From Toxorhynchites rutilus septentrionalis (Eukaryota; Arthropoda; Insecta; Diptera; Culicidae), in the NCBI RefSeq assembly GCF_029784135.1, contig NC_073744.1, forward strand, positions 34,982,061 to 35,046,060: 64,000 nt of DNA. Reading direction: 5' to 3'. The translations under genes were made by a program, and so were the position numbers. The notes under the pieces are model-generated. The model did no database searches. It saw only the letters and a program-made list of their open reading frames with translations, and was not told the origin of the DNA. Shown in pieces: positions 21,576-35,017 of the stretch (the stretch's first letter is position 1; every line of letters starts with the position of its first letter).

Positions 21576-22133
21576 CAGCCATTCCATGCCAAACCGGTAT
21601 AGAAGATCTCAGATTTTAGTTAAAAGTGGTTATTTTGTTCTTTATTGCAAAACATTAGATCCGTATTTCTTAATTTTTCTTTTATTAGAGTGCACATTTC
21701 CATTTTAGGGTGGTCCGAAAAATCAAGTTTTTCCACTATTTCCCGAGAACGACTTTATTCAAAAAATTATAACTTTTGAATCACTGAACCGATTAAGGTG
21801 ATCGACATATCAAATTGAAGCTAGCCTTTATTAAAAAATATTGAACTTGCAAAAGTACTGGATTTTATTTTCGTGATTATTGATTGTATCCGTTTTTTAT
21901 TGTTTTCATGGGTTTGGACTAGAGGGCGCTATATTTTTTTTATTTTTTTTTCTTGAAAGCTGAGGATTTTTTACATAACATATCTCGATATCAGAGATAG
22001 TTTTTTCGTTTTTGAGTTATTATTTTTCAGATTTAATTGATGGTTGAAAATAAAACAATTGTTCCCCATTTTTTCCACTACAAAAATTTATAACTTTTGG
22101 ACTACTGGACCGATTCATATGATCCACGTGATT

Positions 22134-22409
22134 GTGCACCCGTGGCCGAGTGGTTAGCGTCTCACATTATCATGCCGGGTGTTCGGGTTCGATTCCCGTT
22201 CTGGCCGGAGGATTTTTCGTCAAAGAAATTTCCTTCGACTTGCACTGTGGTCACGCGTACTCAAGAGCTTGCCCCTCGGAATACATTCAAGGCGTGTTAT
22301 TTGGCCTAAGAAATCTCAACTAAGTATTAATAAATGACACTAGTTAATGCATACGTTGAGACGGTAAAAGTTCCACAGGGAACGTTAACGCCATTCAAGA
22401 AGAAGAAGA
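22134..22409 (+). mobile_element. tRNA-derived SINE, Feilai-like (second copy)
   Basis: A box TGGCCGAGTGG (22143-22153) and B box GGTTCGATTCC (22186-22196) are perfect. The tail is a short (GAA)n at 22396-22409. It is more diverged in the body than the copies at 7440 and 48935, and inserted in P2. Confidence 0.85.
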
Positions 22410-24019
22410 CGTGTCAAATTCAAGCTAATGAGTTGTTTGAAAAAATATGACCTTTGCGAAAAATTTGGATTTTTTTTTTTGAATTATTGATTGAATTAGA
22501 TTTTCATAGTTTTCTCGGTCGAAGATAGAGAGCGCTATTTTTTTATATTTCTTTTGAGAAGCTTTTTTACAAAACATATCTCGATATCAGTGATGCTATT
22601 CTTTTTCGTTTTTGAGTAATTATTTTTCAATTTTAACATGTTCTAAGTCTTCGCTCAATATTTCTATGTGACTTGACTAGGCCTATGCGACTATAATACA
22701 ATCTTCCCGCAGGTGTGATATTTTTTTAAAAGAAGGTTAACTTATTGGCTTCAATTTAATATCATCAGTAGTTCAATTTTTATGAATTTTGGCAAAAAGT
22801 CATTTTTGGATAAAAGTGGAGACGTGATTTTTCAAACCACCGGTTATCTTTGAAAAATCATATCTCAAAAACGGAAAATATGGCATCTCTGATATCGAGA
22901 TATGTGATGTAAAAAATTTTCAGGTTTCAAGAAAAATATAAGAAAATAAAGCCCTCTAGTCCAAAGCCATGAAAACAATAAAAAACGATCAATAGTTACG
23001 AAAAAAAAATCCACTTCTTTTGCGAGTTCGACATTTTTATTAAAAGGCTTGGCTTGGCTTCAATTTGATATGTCGATCATCTAAATCTAAAAAAAGTTAG
23101 TCAAAAACGTAGATTTGTATGTTTTTCACGCCATACTCAATAGGCTTGGAAATGAAAATTCGAGAAAACTTTGGATTTTTTTTAATTTTTAGATATATTA
23201 GAACATAATTTTCATTTAAATGAACCTGTTTTTGATGCGTTTTTTTCAGTATTTGTTTTTTTAATATTAATTTTTTTTCATAATGTATCGAATATTGAAC
23301 GTACTATTTTAAGGCAATTCTTGAATATAGTTATATAAAATGGATTTTGCTTTGGAAAAGGTATATTGATTCAGAAGAGACATATTTCGAAAGCACAAGT
23401 TCCCGGTATAAATTTGACAGAATGTATTGCATATTTAGTGAACATAGAGGTGTGAAATTAAAACTCGAAACATAGAATATTTCCAATTGTGATAGTAGAG
23501 CGGTGGAAATTGTGTGACAATAAACATGTAAAATATATAATGTCATATAACACCTAAACACGGACGAATGTAACAAAATTTGTAAATTTGTAAAAAATAA
23601 CACTTAATTATTTTCCACAATCTGACCGAAAATGTCACTGATATGGGGTACTTGAAGTCAGGCCAGGACTGCATGAACATCTTCCAACAAAGCTCCGCAT
23701 CTTTGCTAAAAGACTGAGGAGAAGTAACAGTAGCTTGCAGTGAATAATTGATTTTAAAATGTTTTCCTAATTTTCACCGTCTGCTTTTTTATTTTTATGA
23801 AATCGATGATTAAAATTTTAATTATAAGACTAAAATCAACAAATAAATATCAACATCTATATCTATTTATAGAATTATCCAATTTCGTATAAAAAAATCG
23901 AAATGCAAAAAAAAAATGAATTTTCGACGGTAATTTTATCATAGTAAGATAATATGAGTATACTATGATACACTATGAGTATTTTTTCTATATTTCCTTT
24001 TCCAAGCTTTTGACAGTGT

Positions 24020-24740
24020 CGTGAAAAAAAAACTATGTTTTTAGCCATAGCTCTTATAGTAAACCATATAGGGATTCAGAAAAATTATCTCATTTTCAAA
24101 TTTGCAACAATACTGTTCATAGCGCTGGTGATAAGATTTGGGGCTCTTTTTCAAATACACGAATACAATATAATAATATATTTTAGGAAAATTTAAAAAA
24201 TCATAGAAAATCACAAAAAATGTAAATAAAAAAAAATTATTAGACATTTTCGTACCGCACAGTTCTCGAAATATTCTGAAAAAAAGATCACCAATATCAA
24301 CACATAGATTAAATACACAAATAAATAAATATACATATCTAAATATAAACTAAACCTGTAATGGGTCTCAAAACTAAAAAAAAATTGAAATGTATATTTT
24401 TTGTACCGCGCAACACTGTTGAAATTCACAAAAAAATCGCACATATCTAGTAAAAGTGCTGAATCAAATTTAAATACGAATTAGAGTCGTAGGGAATCTC
24501 TTAATCCCAAAAAAAAAGAACCATTTTTTCAAGAATATTTTAAGTACTTTCAGTGTTTTTTTCAAACTTTTATTTCGAAGCTATCGAGAATGGCGTGCAA
24601 AAAATTTAAATATACATTTTTCACCATAGATTCTTCGTTAAACCTCATAGGGGCTCAGAAAAATAGTCAATATTTTCCATAGAGCGAGTGATTTGGTTTG
24701 AGGTCACTTTTTACTTCCACACCCGGCCAGGCCCTTTGTC
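24020..24740. repeat. Two diverged copies of dispersed repeat Z
   Basis: The units at about 24040-24160 and 24620-24720 share 'ccatagctctta', 'aaaccatatagggattcag', 'catagcgctggtgataag' and 'ttgggg'. Further copies are at 58975-59100 and, inverted, at 32440-32600. No ends or coding sequence were identified. Confidence 0.5.
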
Positions 24741-25111
24741 AGTATCAATGAACACAACACTGCACGCTATTTAATTGCAATTTTCTTGTACGATACAAAC
24801 AAAATATAGCTGACCTGTAGTAGGTACAGTGCTGTTCGAAATAATAGCAGTTGTTCGGAATTAAAGAGAATAATATCCGTCTTTATTTTCTTTTGCTCTT
24901 TATTATTTCTGTTTCTTATTTGATGTGATGCATTCGACTAGTACATCAAATACATATTACAGTCTGGTCAAAATAACAAATAGTTGGCTTAGATTACAGC
25001 AAAGTTAATTTTTACCATGTTCGAAATAATAGCAGCAAAAATTATAAGAGCAACCAAAACAAAAAGTGCAAGTAATTCAAGACATTTTCTGTGTGAAACT
25101 TATCAGTAATG

Positions 25112-26676
25112 TTAGTACTTTGTAGTGTATCCCTTATTCCTTATTACATCTGCGTGGCATGGAATCCATTATCTTCTGGCACCTCGTGGTAGGTATTTCT
25201 GGCCACGTTTGTTGAACTACAACCCACAATTACTTCATATTTGATGGTATTGCTTAGTGAACCGCTTTTCTAAAATCGCCCCAAAAATTTTCAATTGAAT
25301 TGAGGTCATTGGATTGAGCCGACCAACTTTATTATCCTGGAACCATGCTTTGGTTCTTCTGATCGTGTGTTTCGTACACCCAAAATTGATTTTTAGCTCA
25401 TTTTTTGTCATCCCGATTTATGACATTAAATGAGACATAACATAACAGAAAGTGTCATGATTCACAAATACTGGTAAGCATTTGTATAATATATATGGTA
25501 CAGCAATATAAGATTTATACGAGCGAGCGAAACAAAAGGCAAATGAGCTTTCCGCATACTTTGCCACATACACGGCCCAGACCGAGATAGATATTTTTCT
25601 CGTTCATGCGCTCCTTTTTTACTCTTAGAAAACACTTCCCAACTTCATTTTATAATCAGGTGCAATATTATAGCGTATTTGCTGAACAACTGCTGAAGCA
25701 TCATTAGCCATGTGAATAGCGTGGTCGTGTTAAATAGCTTTGAATTCCAGCCGGCCTTGATTCGATCCCCATTGACGTCGTATGGATTTTTTTTTTGGCA
25801 CAATCGCAAATGAAATCAGAAAAGAAAACAGAAAGCACGCATACATATAAACCATTTTTAAGCTTTCAAAACAGCTCAGTATTTGCGTATTTGACTCTGC
25901 AGCACACTAAATGGCATCATTTCTGCCAAAGCTGACATGTTTTCTGCCAACGCTAGTTTGGGTGTATCATTGTCTTGTTGAAACACCCATTTCAGAGCAT
26001 TTCTTTCTCGGCGTATGGTAGCATAACATTTTCCTACGATTTTTCGCATGATAAACAGTATCCATGATCCCTGTTATACGATGTATAGGTTTAACACCGT
26101 TGTGTGAAAAACACCCCTATGCCATGATTTTGGCGCCGCTATGTTTGACTGTCTTCACGGTGTACTGGGGCAGACATTCTGTACCTTGGGGACGTTGTAC
26201 AAATAGACGCTTGCCACCTGAACCAAACACAACAACTTTACTCTCATCGGTTCATAGAATGCTACGCCATTTTTCGACAGGCCAATACACGTGGGACTTA
26301 CCAAAGGACAGATGGTTACGAATATGTCGTGACGGTAGTAGTGGTACTTTTCTCGGGCTTCTTGCATGCAATTTAGCTTCAATTGAACGTTTTCGTATCA
26401 TCGACGTACCAATAGAAAGATTCAATTCTTCTTGCAGTTCTGTTGAAGTGATATACGGATACTTTTTCACCATTTGAACCATCTGACGATCGATTTGTGA
26501 AGACGTTGCTCGCTTTGGACCGCGAGTTTCACCTTTGAATTTCCATCACAATACATAATATGCCTTTTTGCAGAGCAATGTAATATTTCTTACACTTTGC
26601 GATATGTTTTTCCAACCACAATCAACATTTTGATAAGATCTCGTTCCTCAAATGTACGGTGCTTGAAACGCCCCAT
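25112..26676 (-). pseudogene. Tc1-type transposase, broken
   Basis: A start MGRFKHRTFEERDLIK (ATG at 26676) leads into a helix-turn-helix-like region with an early stop after GKTYRKV. The frame resumes QMVQMVKKYPYITSTELQEE and continues to EKWRSIL, where a stop replaces the Trp expected before TDESK, which carries the first catalytic Asp. QQ and DND, with the second Asp, follow after frameshifts near 26000-26150. The insert at 25377-25964 separates DNDT from TKHTIRRTKAWFQ. The last segment carries SNDLNSIENFWG, where family members have SPDLNPIENLWG with the third acidic residue. The C-terminus KGYTTKY ends at 25112. Multiple stops, frameshifts and the insertion make it non-functional. Confidence 0.8.
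25377..25964 (+). mobile_element. TA-flanked MITE with tRNA-like Pol III boxes, inserted in Tc1 transposase
   Basis: TA lies on both sides (25375-25376 and 25965-25966), and the ends are CACCCAAA and its inverse. The transposase frame resumes when it is removed. Inside, TAGCGTGGTCG (25717-25727) and GATTCGATCCC (25759-25769) match Pol III A and B boxes at tRNA-like spacing. A homologous element in the opposite orientation is at 60222-60723. Confidence 0.75.
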
Positions 26677-27015
26677 TTTCCTGAAATATATTCTGCAGAT
26701 TTCTTATCAAATATAAGTTATATATTGTTTACATCTCATACCTCAATAGATGTACTTCAATGAATATTGAATCTTCAAAACATTGACGGATTAAACTAAT
26801 ATTTTTGCAAGCGCTGCCATTTTTTGGAACTTTGGAAAAACCCAACCAAATTCTGTAAACAAATGACTTACGAAACAAAATGGTCGTGTGTTACAATTCT
26901 CATTCGCGACTACTCACGCGTTCTTGCTTGGAGTCAGCTAAAGATTACGTCCACGTGAGTAAATAACGCGGTACAGAAAATCCAACATACGCTGCTTTTA
27001 TCTCGAACAGCACTG

Positions 27016-27657
27016 CATATGTCAAACCACGTTGAACTCGACCATCGATACTAGCATACGTATTACATGTGAGAGAGAAATGAATTCATTTTGAGGGGAG
27101 TCACTTCAATATGCATTGAAGTCCATTTGACGGGGAAGAATGAAATGCGATAGTCGAGTCGAGTCGTGTCAAGTCGAGCAAAGTTGATGGAAAGTTAATG
27201 AACTATTTAGGAAAATTAACATTTTAAATACACTGTTAAGGAATCTTACTGAGAAAACGATTTACTACTAAAAAAATTTATGCTTCAATACACCCTCAAT
27301 CGTCTGAATTTGTTCTATAGATCGAAAGTCATGAATTTTTGTGAAAAGCCATTTTTGGAAAAAATGGGAATATGATTTTTCAGACCACCCTAATGAAAAA
27401 TAAAAAAACGGGTCTTAAATTTTGCGACAAGGAACAAAACCAATTTTAACGAAGTTTTATAATTTTTAAGAATCACTATATCGGCTCGACTTGGATGGGT
27501 GCAATGAAGGATATTCCTGTAAAGGACATGCACAACCCATCGAATACAACCCTGCATTTTAGAGTAATGCTAGTTACTTAAAAGTGAGGTAAATGAATGT
27601 AACCGATATTCTGTTTGAATGTGTCCACAGGACGCATGTGGTCAAAGGCTCAATATT
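27016..27657. other. Right arm of P2 and anonymous DNA
   Basis: 27050-27190 is an inverted copy of the repeat at 12496-12836. 27345-27500 is the P2 terminal arm. No coding sequence. Confidence 0.4.
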
Positions 27658-29285
27658 TAGCAATTCCAAATGAAATCGTCCTAAAAATGCAGATTTTAAA
27701 AACTTGTATTTTTGATTCCAATGAAAGTGTGTATTCCGTTTGGGTTGGAGGAAATATGAGTTTTTCACAGCAATTGGGAATTTTTTGACTCAAGCGTAAC
27801 TTTTGAAAATGGAGTATCGATTTCAGCAAGAGAAATCTTTGATAATTTATATCTCAAAAACTGTGAGTCGTACCAAAATAGTGTCTTAGAAAGAGTTATA
27901 GAGTATTGATGGTTGAATATAAAAAATGAACCATGATGATGTATTTGGAAAAGTTGTTGGAAATTATGAGCAAATTCATAAAATTTCATGAACATGACGA
28001 TATAATACGACAAACATATTAAAAGGGATTTTTTACTATAAAAAGGAAATATAAAGAAAAATATAGAATTATTTTTTTAAATATTTCGGGAATGGCTACA
28101 TTGAAAAAGAGATTGATAATAAACGTTTTTTGATTTAAATCACATCAGGATTCGTAATTTGTGGCTAAAAATGATTGTTAACATACAAAAATTCGAAGTT
28201 TCGAAAATTCCTAAAAATTCAATGTTCCACAAAGTTCGTCAAAAATAGTTTCACCATCTTGGGCCTATTTTTTAAATTTTCTGCATGATTTCTATTTTGT
28301 ATGAAAAAATTTAAATAAATTTAAAAAATATGTATTTTGGATATTTCAAATTTAATTTTTATTTTGTAAATAAAAAAAAAGTACTAATTTTTTTTCTCAG
28401 TGTACATTTTTTCATATTCAACCATCAATACTCTATAACTCTTTCTAAGACACTATTTCGGTACGACTCATAGTTTTTGAGATATAAATTATCAAAGATT
28501 TCCCATACTCAAATCGATACGCCGTTTTCAAAAGTTGTGCTTGAGTCAAAAAATGAACCATGATGATGTATTTGGAAAAGTTGTTAGAAATTATAAGCAA
28601 ATTCTTAAAATTTCATGAACATGACGGTATAACACGATAAACATATTAAAAGGGATTATTTACTATAAAAAAGACAATAAATTAGAAATATTTTTTTAAA
28701 ATATTTCGAGAATGGCTACATTTAGAAGGAGATTGATAATAACCTTTTTTGTTTTAAATCACATCAGGATTCATAATTTGTGGCTAAAAATGATTGCTAA
28801 CATACAAAAATTCAAAGTATCGAAAATTCCAAAAAATTCGATGTTCTACAAAGTTCGTCAAAAATAGTTTTACCATCTTGGGCCTATTTTTTAAATTTTC
28901 TGCATGATTTCTATTTTGTATGAAAAAATTTAAAAAAATTTAAAAAATATGTATTTTGGATATTTCAAATTTAATTTTTATTTTGTAAATAAAAAAAAGG
29001 ACTAATTTTTTTTCTCAGTGTACATTTTTTCATATTCAACCATCAATACTCTATAACTCTTTCTAAGACACTATTTCGGTACGACTCATAGTTTTTGAGA
29101 TATAAATTATCAAAGATTTCCCATACTCAAATCGATACGCCCTTTTCAAAAGTTACGCTTGAGTCAAAAAATTCCCAATTGCTGTGGAAAACTCATATTT
29201 CCTCTAACCCAAACGGAATACACACTTTCATTCGAATAAAAAATACTCATGTTTTGTCATTTGTCGATTTCATTTGGAATTACTC
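27658..29285. mobile_element. Fold-back element of family K (K1), 4-bp TSD TATT
   Basis: The ends are long inverted repeats: left TAGCAATTCCAAATGAAATC, right its near reverse complement. The arms extend over about 250 bp, through 'gtgtattccgtttggg' and 'tgactcaagcgtaac'. TATT flanks both sides (27654-27657 and 29286-29289). No transposase is present. An internal 627-bp segment is tandemly duplicated. A second copy is at 45198-47232. Confidence 0.75.
27926..29170. repeat. 627-bp direct tandem duplication inside K1
   Basis: 'atgaaccatgatgatgtatt' at 27926 recurs at 28553, and the following 600 bp match closely, including 'catcttgggcctattttt' and 'ctataactctttctaagaca'. K2 has a single corresponding region, so the duplication is specific to K1. 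Confidence 0.85.
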
Positions 29286-29289
29286 TATT

Positions 29290-31952
29290 ATAACATGAAT
29301 TGTTGTATGTTGATAATTAGTCACGAGCTGTCAACCGTGGTCATTGTCTATAAGGTTTGCATTTTGTTGATTTGTAATGTGACGTGTGTACAGTGGAATG
29401 ATATTTCATGTTGTTCTTTTGAGTTTTTTGGCTCAATTTTTTACTTTGGAGGGACCACTAAAACATATATTCTAATTTGCCGTTGGCCATCGTTAGCACG
29501 TGTATCATTTGTCATAGATTTCCCTTGATTCATGCGAGCATTTTAATTAAAAAATATCCTCCATTTGCAATGCGTCTTTTTTTTTATCATACTCTGAAAA
29601 CCGAACGCAGTAAATACACTCAACTCCCTCGGGTTTTGATAAAATAAAGTGTGCTTTAGCGAATCAAAACGACATGTTGCTGTCATTTGCAAGCGGTTCG
29701 CCAAAGCCCACACAAACACACATGCCCACGTTCACTCATAAAGAAACACACCATCACCACTCATCATTCTGCGACCATCAGATGGATTTCGGAATGAAAT
29801 TCACGCATAGCTGAATGTTGAATTAAATTTTGCATCCATAACTAATTTTCCCATCATATCCATCAGTGCCGGGTTTTTTAGGGAATGCCCGCCGCCCTCC
29901 ACCGTTCGTGACCTCGGTTACGCAGTGTTTTGCCAACATGCCACACGACAATGTTGAATCCATGGATATGTTTTAGTGTAGTGAATGAATTCGAAGCTAC
30001 AGATACAGTGGTGCGGAGTGACAAAAAAATTTTAAAATTAAAATGGAAAATATTGTCGGTTGGTGACGGAGGTGGTGATACCCCGGGGGGGAGGGGGGTT
30101 GGTTGGTGTCAGCGGTATGCATATTCATCAAGCGTGTTCTGCCGCAAGCATATTGTCCTCATCTGGCGATGCAACAGCGTTTATGTGTGCATCAAAGTGA
30201 CGTGATGAGTGCAGCTGGAGTGGCTTTGTTACACCCATCTCCTGGGATTCGCGCGACGCGATCAAATGACATGAACATAACATGTTGGAAAAAAAAAATA
30301 TTTCCACCTAAAACTACCTCGGAGGATCATCCAGCTAATCGCTTATACTGCTAACCGATGACATAAAACAACAGCCTTAAGTTATTGTGATATGTTTGGT
30401 TGGTTGGTTTGTTTTTTTTGTATTCCATTCTATTTTTATAATGTTGTGTACTCTGAAAATAATTAACAATTGCATCAATCCGCTCTAAAACCAATCACTG
30501 AGCTTGGCGAAGGACAACCGATTGCGGGAGGATTTTATTCCGCCTGGAAATGAGCGATTGGAGGCGCGAGGAATTTATGGTCGTTGTGTATTTTCAAACG
30601 TATGCTGGCTCATACGCGCCCATATGCTGGCTGGCCTTTAGCTGCACAATCTAGATGAGAAGAATTTTTTAATTAACTTTTATTTATCGTATGCCACCAC
30701 CACCGCGTGAAACGGCAAACGGCGCTTTGCCGATGCGTTGCACTGGATTCCCGATAGGGCGCATAGTGATGGATAGCTGTTGGAGCGAAGGCAGATGCAC
30801 TGGGCGAACTGTCTTTGTACCGCGAAATGCACATTTAATCGAGCTCAATTGAATTGTTTGGCGAAGCTGGAGCAGTTTCATCGTTATGCGAAATGCCACA
30901 TACATCAAGGTTTGATTCGATCTGCGAGCGATATGATATGCGATGATGGATGGTTTCATTGTTGATTTGTGATCCGCAATTGAGTTTGGGTAATCAAAGG
31001 GACATCTTAACTCGGGCATTCGGGTTCGGGGGGTGTGCTATCTCGATAGCACATTACAGCATAAAGCATGTAGCTTCATCTTGTTTTCTGGTAGAAATGG
31101 AATTGATAGTTGGCACGAGAAGTACCCACGGCTCAGCTACTCCTAGGTTCTCTATTTTAAGTGATTGGAAAAGGTTGTCCTAGGATGTTTTTTAAGTTGA
31201 AAAAAATTTTTTTTTTAAATCGATTGGGGAGTACATCTTGGAATATTGTGGATTGCCTGTAAACTCTGCGAAGGAAACTAAATACTGTATCTTCCTCTTC
31301 AATTTCATAATCAAACGACTCGAAAAAACACACGAATCTATTTTCAGCTAGAATGCCAATTGACCAACTTTACCGCGAATTTAAATTCCATTGATTCCGC
31401 AAGAAGTAAACCAGCAAGTGATTTACGCAAAACTTCGGCACGTGATTCGATTACCGCTCGAGACAACTCCGAGTATGCTCAAATTGAAAATTCCTCTTAG
31501 CCTCCCTCCGCCAAAAGTGGCCAATCACCGCGGACGCAGTTACTCGACATTCCGAACCGCGCCGCGCTGATGATGTGGCCATTCACATCATCACCATTCT
31601 GGCGGTTGTAGTTGAACTCCAATCGCACAGATCCTCAGGAAACTCGCCGCAAATAAACAGACCATCTTCGTCGTCCCGGTTCGAAATAGAAGCCCACTGG
31701 AATACTAAATTTTGCCCCCTTCTTCCAGACCCAGATCGCGAAAGTACAAAAACTTCTTGGGGTTTATTATTGGATTAACCTTCTGCTCCCCGGCGGAAGT
31801 CCCTCGGCAGCATGAGCGCGGCCGGGGCTGTGGTTGGTTAGGATGCCTAAAGTTCATCACAATTGGAACGGACCAACGGATACGAGCCACACGCACAGGA
31901 AAGGAATGCTAACAAATTGCACGATTGATTTTCTTTTGCACGTCTCGCAATC
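29290..31952. other. Unique, GC-richer island without a recognisable gene
   Basis: From about 29580 the sequence becomes unique and lacks transposon ends. It contains a G-run (about 30084-30100) and several short open frames on both strands (for example minus 30684-31019), none with recognisable domains. It is probably conserved intronic or intergenic sequence. Confidence 0.45.
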
Positions 31953-32759
31953 AGAGGTGCCAAATTTTTATGTCAATCTGAAGAAAAAATTTATGAACTT
32001 TTAAAATTTTTTGTTGGTGCAATACATTGGCCGTGTAGAAGATTTTTTATGCAAATATCAGTTCCTAACAATGAGAAATGTTCGATTTGTTTCAAATTGA
32101 TTTAGATACACAATGAGGATTGGCAGCACTTGTGATAAACGATGGAAAACTCATCACTTCTCAAACTGGTTAAGCGTTGTTTGACGAAAGACGATTTAAA
32201 ATGATGGAGTATTAATGATTAGCAACAACTTCAGCAGAAGTTTGGTAACAACTCGAACGACTCATTGACAGAAAATGTGATCGAATTTTGCTAAAACTTT
32301 TGCCAGATGGGGGAGCACTTTGAAGATAATTCTGCTGACATTTGTATGGATTTTACTTTCACTTGAAACTAAACAAATTTTTGATTGAAACTTAAAAAGG
32401 AAGAAGGTTTATTATAGGCTGTCTTGAATTATTTTGAGCAAAAGGGCCTGGCTGGATAAGAAAGTAAAAAGTGCTGCCTAACTAAATCACTAGCTCTATG
32501 GAAAATATTGTATAGGATACCGAATAAAAAAATTTAACTATTTTTTTTGAAGCCCTCTGTGGTTCACCATAGAATCTATGGTGAAAACCGTTCTTTCCAA
32601 TTTTTTACACGTCATTCTCAATAGATTCTTCGCCATTCTTCGAGATTAAAAAAAATACTGAAAGTGCATCGTACTATGGTGTATCGATAAATATTATCAA
32701 AAAAATCACCAAAAATTGTAGTGCTTTACACTAAACCTACCGATGTTCCATGTATACCT
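31953..32759. other. AT-rich, with an inverted copy of repeat Z
   Basis: 32440-32600 holds a Z unit in reverse complement ('atcactagctctatggaaaa'). The rest shows no coding pattern. A possible small hAT-like element at 31953-32131 lacks a TSD. Confidence 0.4.
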
Positions 32760-33569
32760 ATTCCTACCACAGCGGGTCAAGTGACCCTGAATAGTTTGTG
32801 AACTCGATTTACAGTCATACCTCGAGATAAGGCAACCTCGATATAACGTAACTTTTTCAGATGTCTTAGAATTAAAAATAAACAATGCAGAAATAGTTTT
32901 TGGAGTATGAATTATGTTTCCAGAAAGTTTTCAAACAAATAAGAACCGTAAAATGGGGTAGCATTGGTATTTTTCTCAATGCTTTGTGAATATGTCCTAT
33001 ATAAACCCAATAGTATTACGTTTCATACTTTTGAAACAAGTACTGTCCTAGTTGAAACGGAAAAAAATGAAGCTCACATTTTTTAAAACATTTAAACTTA
33101 TTAAAACAAATGTTTCATGTGCAGTTTTCATTTTGGATCTCAATCTGGATGAGGGAATTATTCAATAAAGTTGAATTAATTTAGTTCTGGAAACTTCCGG
33201 CGCATATAGATACATGGTTGAATTTGTACTTAATGGACATTTCACAAACGTAAACAATGACGCCGATCGGTCCATTTTGCTGATTGAAACATTTCAGGAA
33301 ATATGTTTATCGATTCGTGTTATTTTTACCTGAATTTATTTCATTATATTTTAATAAAAAAGAACTTGTGGAAAAGCAATGAACGAATTGTTTTTTTTTC
33401 CCCATATTAAACACGCATGCCTTCAACTTGATATTCTTGGGCGGTCTTTCCACTTGGAATTATTATGGCATGTTTGAACTTTTAGCATAACGTTGAACAT
33501 GTTTCAAGAACTAAATTCAGAGGTAAGTATGTAAGTCAAACATAGAAACTACAAAATAAACATTGATAC

Positions 33570-35017
33570 TAGAGATGAAAAGGATATCTGGTCTATCCGG
33601 CCCATATTTGCTATCCGGACGGATACCGGATATTGGAAAAAATCAACAATTTCTCATCAACCCAACATAATTCATAACAAAATAGCTCATTACCTAGCTA
33701 ATATAGGATAGCAAAACCATTTATCCATGATTAAAATAAGGTTTTATTACTGAAATCCCAAACTTATTTTTTTAAATTAATATTTACTCATAACATTAAT
33801 TTATGAACAGTACTAGAAATTATCCAGTGGTAAATTATGATGGATAAATAATAAATTTTCAGATGTTGGTGATGACAACCGATTACGTTTTGCTTCGTAC
33901 ATCAGACCAACTTTAGAAAACAGTCTCCGCTGTAATACTACTGCCATGTGCTGAAAGATAAACTCTAGCAATCCTTGGCCTCGATTGATTGCTTAGATTT
34001 TAATGACCACCAACCAACCGATCGCAATCGTCATTCACATTTCGTCGATTTCGTTAGCAAGAGTTGCCCTGAGTTTCGTGTACCGTTTTGTCTTAAATTC
34101 CGAACACTTCGTTTTTAAATGTAAATTTACTAAACTTTAATGTTATAAATAATTTTAAAATAAAAATCCTAACATTCTTTGTGGTATAGGTTTCATTTTG
34201 ACGTCATTTACAGGTATTGATACTGTTTATAACTTATAACACTAAGCATTTGCAAAAAAACGACTTGCAAAACCAGAGATAAAATGTTTGCGTGAGCAAA
34301 TTCGGAATTTGAATCAAGTTTCGAAGAACAATTTACATTTTTTGTTGTATAGTATTTTTCCAAAGAAAAACATCTTATTTGGTTTAATTTTATACATCGA
34401 TCATCTGAATTGGTCCAGTAGCTCAATGGATATGATTTTTAGAAGAAAATTGCATTTTTGCTGTTCGGAATTTGAGACAGACGTAATCAAACATATTTTT
34501 AGTTTTTCGCCATGAATATGTATTTGTAAATCAATTTTATGGTGGATGATTGAGAGAAAAGGCTCTATTGTATCCAAAAATCACATTAGATTCGTCGCAA
34601 GATATTTTATGTACTCCAATAACATTGCCAGCAAGACTGTTTACGTTTCAAGAACTACTAAATAGTTTGACTTGATGCTCGGTTCTTAAAAGGTTGCAAC
34701 TAAGAAATTCTGACCTTCTTCTAAGTAGTTGAATCGTTATCAGAAAAAAAAACCCCGTTGAAGATTATTTGCAAAAAACTTGAATCTCTATTGAAGGATC
34801 CACGGAAACGGACAACTTATTCATAGTTCATTGTTTCCATGTAAAAATGTGTTTATTTCTTCTAAAATGTAATCCTTTATTCGCTTCATGCACACATGCA
34901 GTGTCTTCTAAATTCGTATCCGTAAATAAAAAGCTGAATATCCGACTGCTGGGTATCCGGCAATCCGGCCTTGAAGCTATCTGGTATCCAGACAAATTAC
35001 TATCCGTTTCATCACTA
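33570..35017. mobile_element. hAT element (hAT-C), perfect 8-bp TSD
   Basis: TSD ATTGATAC is perfect at 33562-33569 and 35018-35025. The termini are TAGAGATGAAAAGGATA and inverted TAGTGATGAAACGGATA. 'tatccgg' motifs are repeated near both ends. It keeps a fragment of hAT transposase on the minus strand. Confidence 0.9.
33829..33980 (-). pseudogene. hAT transposase C-terminal dimerisation fragment
   Basis: On the minus strand the first frame reads RVYLSAHGSSITAETVF. After a single shift it continues SKVGLMYEAKRNRLSSPT and SENLLFIHHNLP. The pattern 'S.T.E..FS..G.(I/M)Y..KRNRL', then 'LLF.H.NL', is the hAT C-terminal dimerisation domain. The frameshift and lack of upstream coding show it is dead. 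It is subfamily-distinct from the fragment at 3990-4572, which has PHSSATVER and NELRNR. Confidence 0.75.

Larger units (their letters stand above)
24827..27015 (-). mobile_element. Tc1-type transposon, inactive
   Basis: The termini are CAGTGCTGTTCGAAATAATA and the inverted CAGTGCTGTTCGAGATAAAA. TA precedes the left end; the right flank reads CA, a likely mutated TA. Removing the 588-bp insert plus one TA leaves about 1.6 kb, the usual size for Tc1 elements. It encodes one broken transposase on the minus strand and lies inside P2. Confidence 0.85.
21576..27500. mobile_element. Old fold-back element of family P (P2), heavily invaded
   Basis: The left end is CAGCCATTCCATGCC with the same 150-bp arm as P1. 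The right arm at about 27345-27500 is the diverged reverse complement, through 'agaccaccctaatg', 'cttaaattttgcgacaagg' and 'actatatcgg'. A second inverted block lies at 22830-23100. Insertions include the SINE at 22134 and the Tc1-type element at 24827. The TSD is no longer recognisable. Confidence 0.55.

Noticed and set aside
31953..32131. Small hAT-like element with CAGAGGTGCCA and GGCAGCACTTG ends
   Set aside because: The end similarity is short and no 8-bp target duplication is present.
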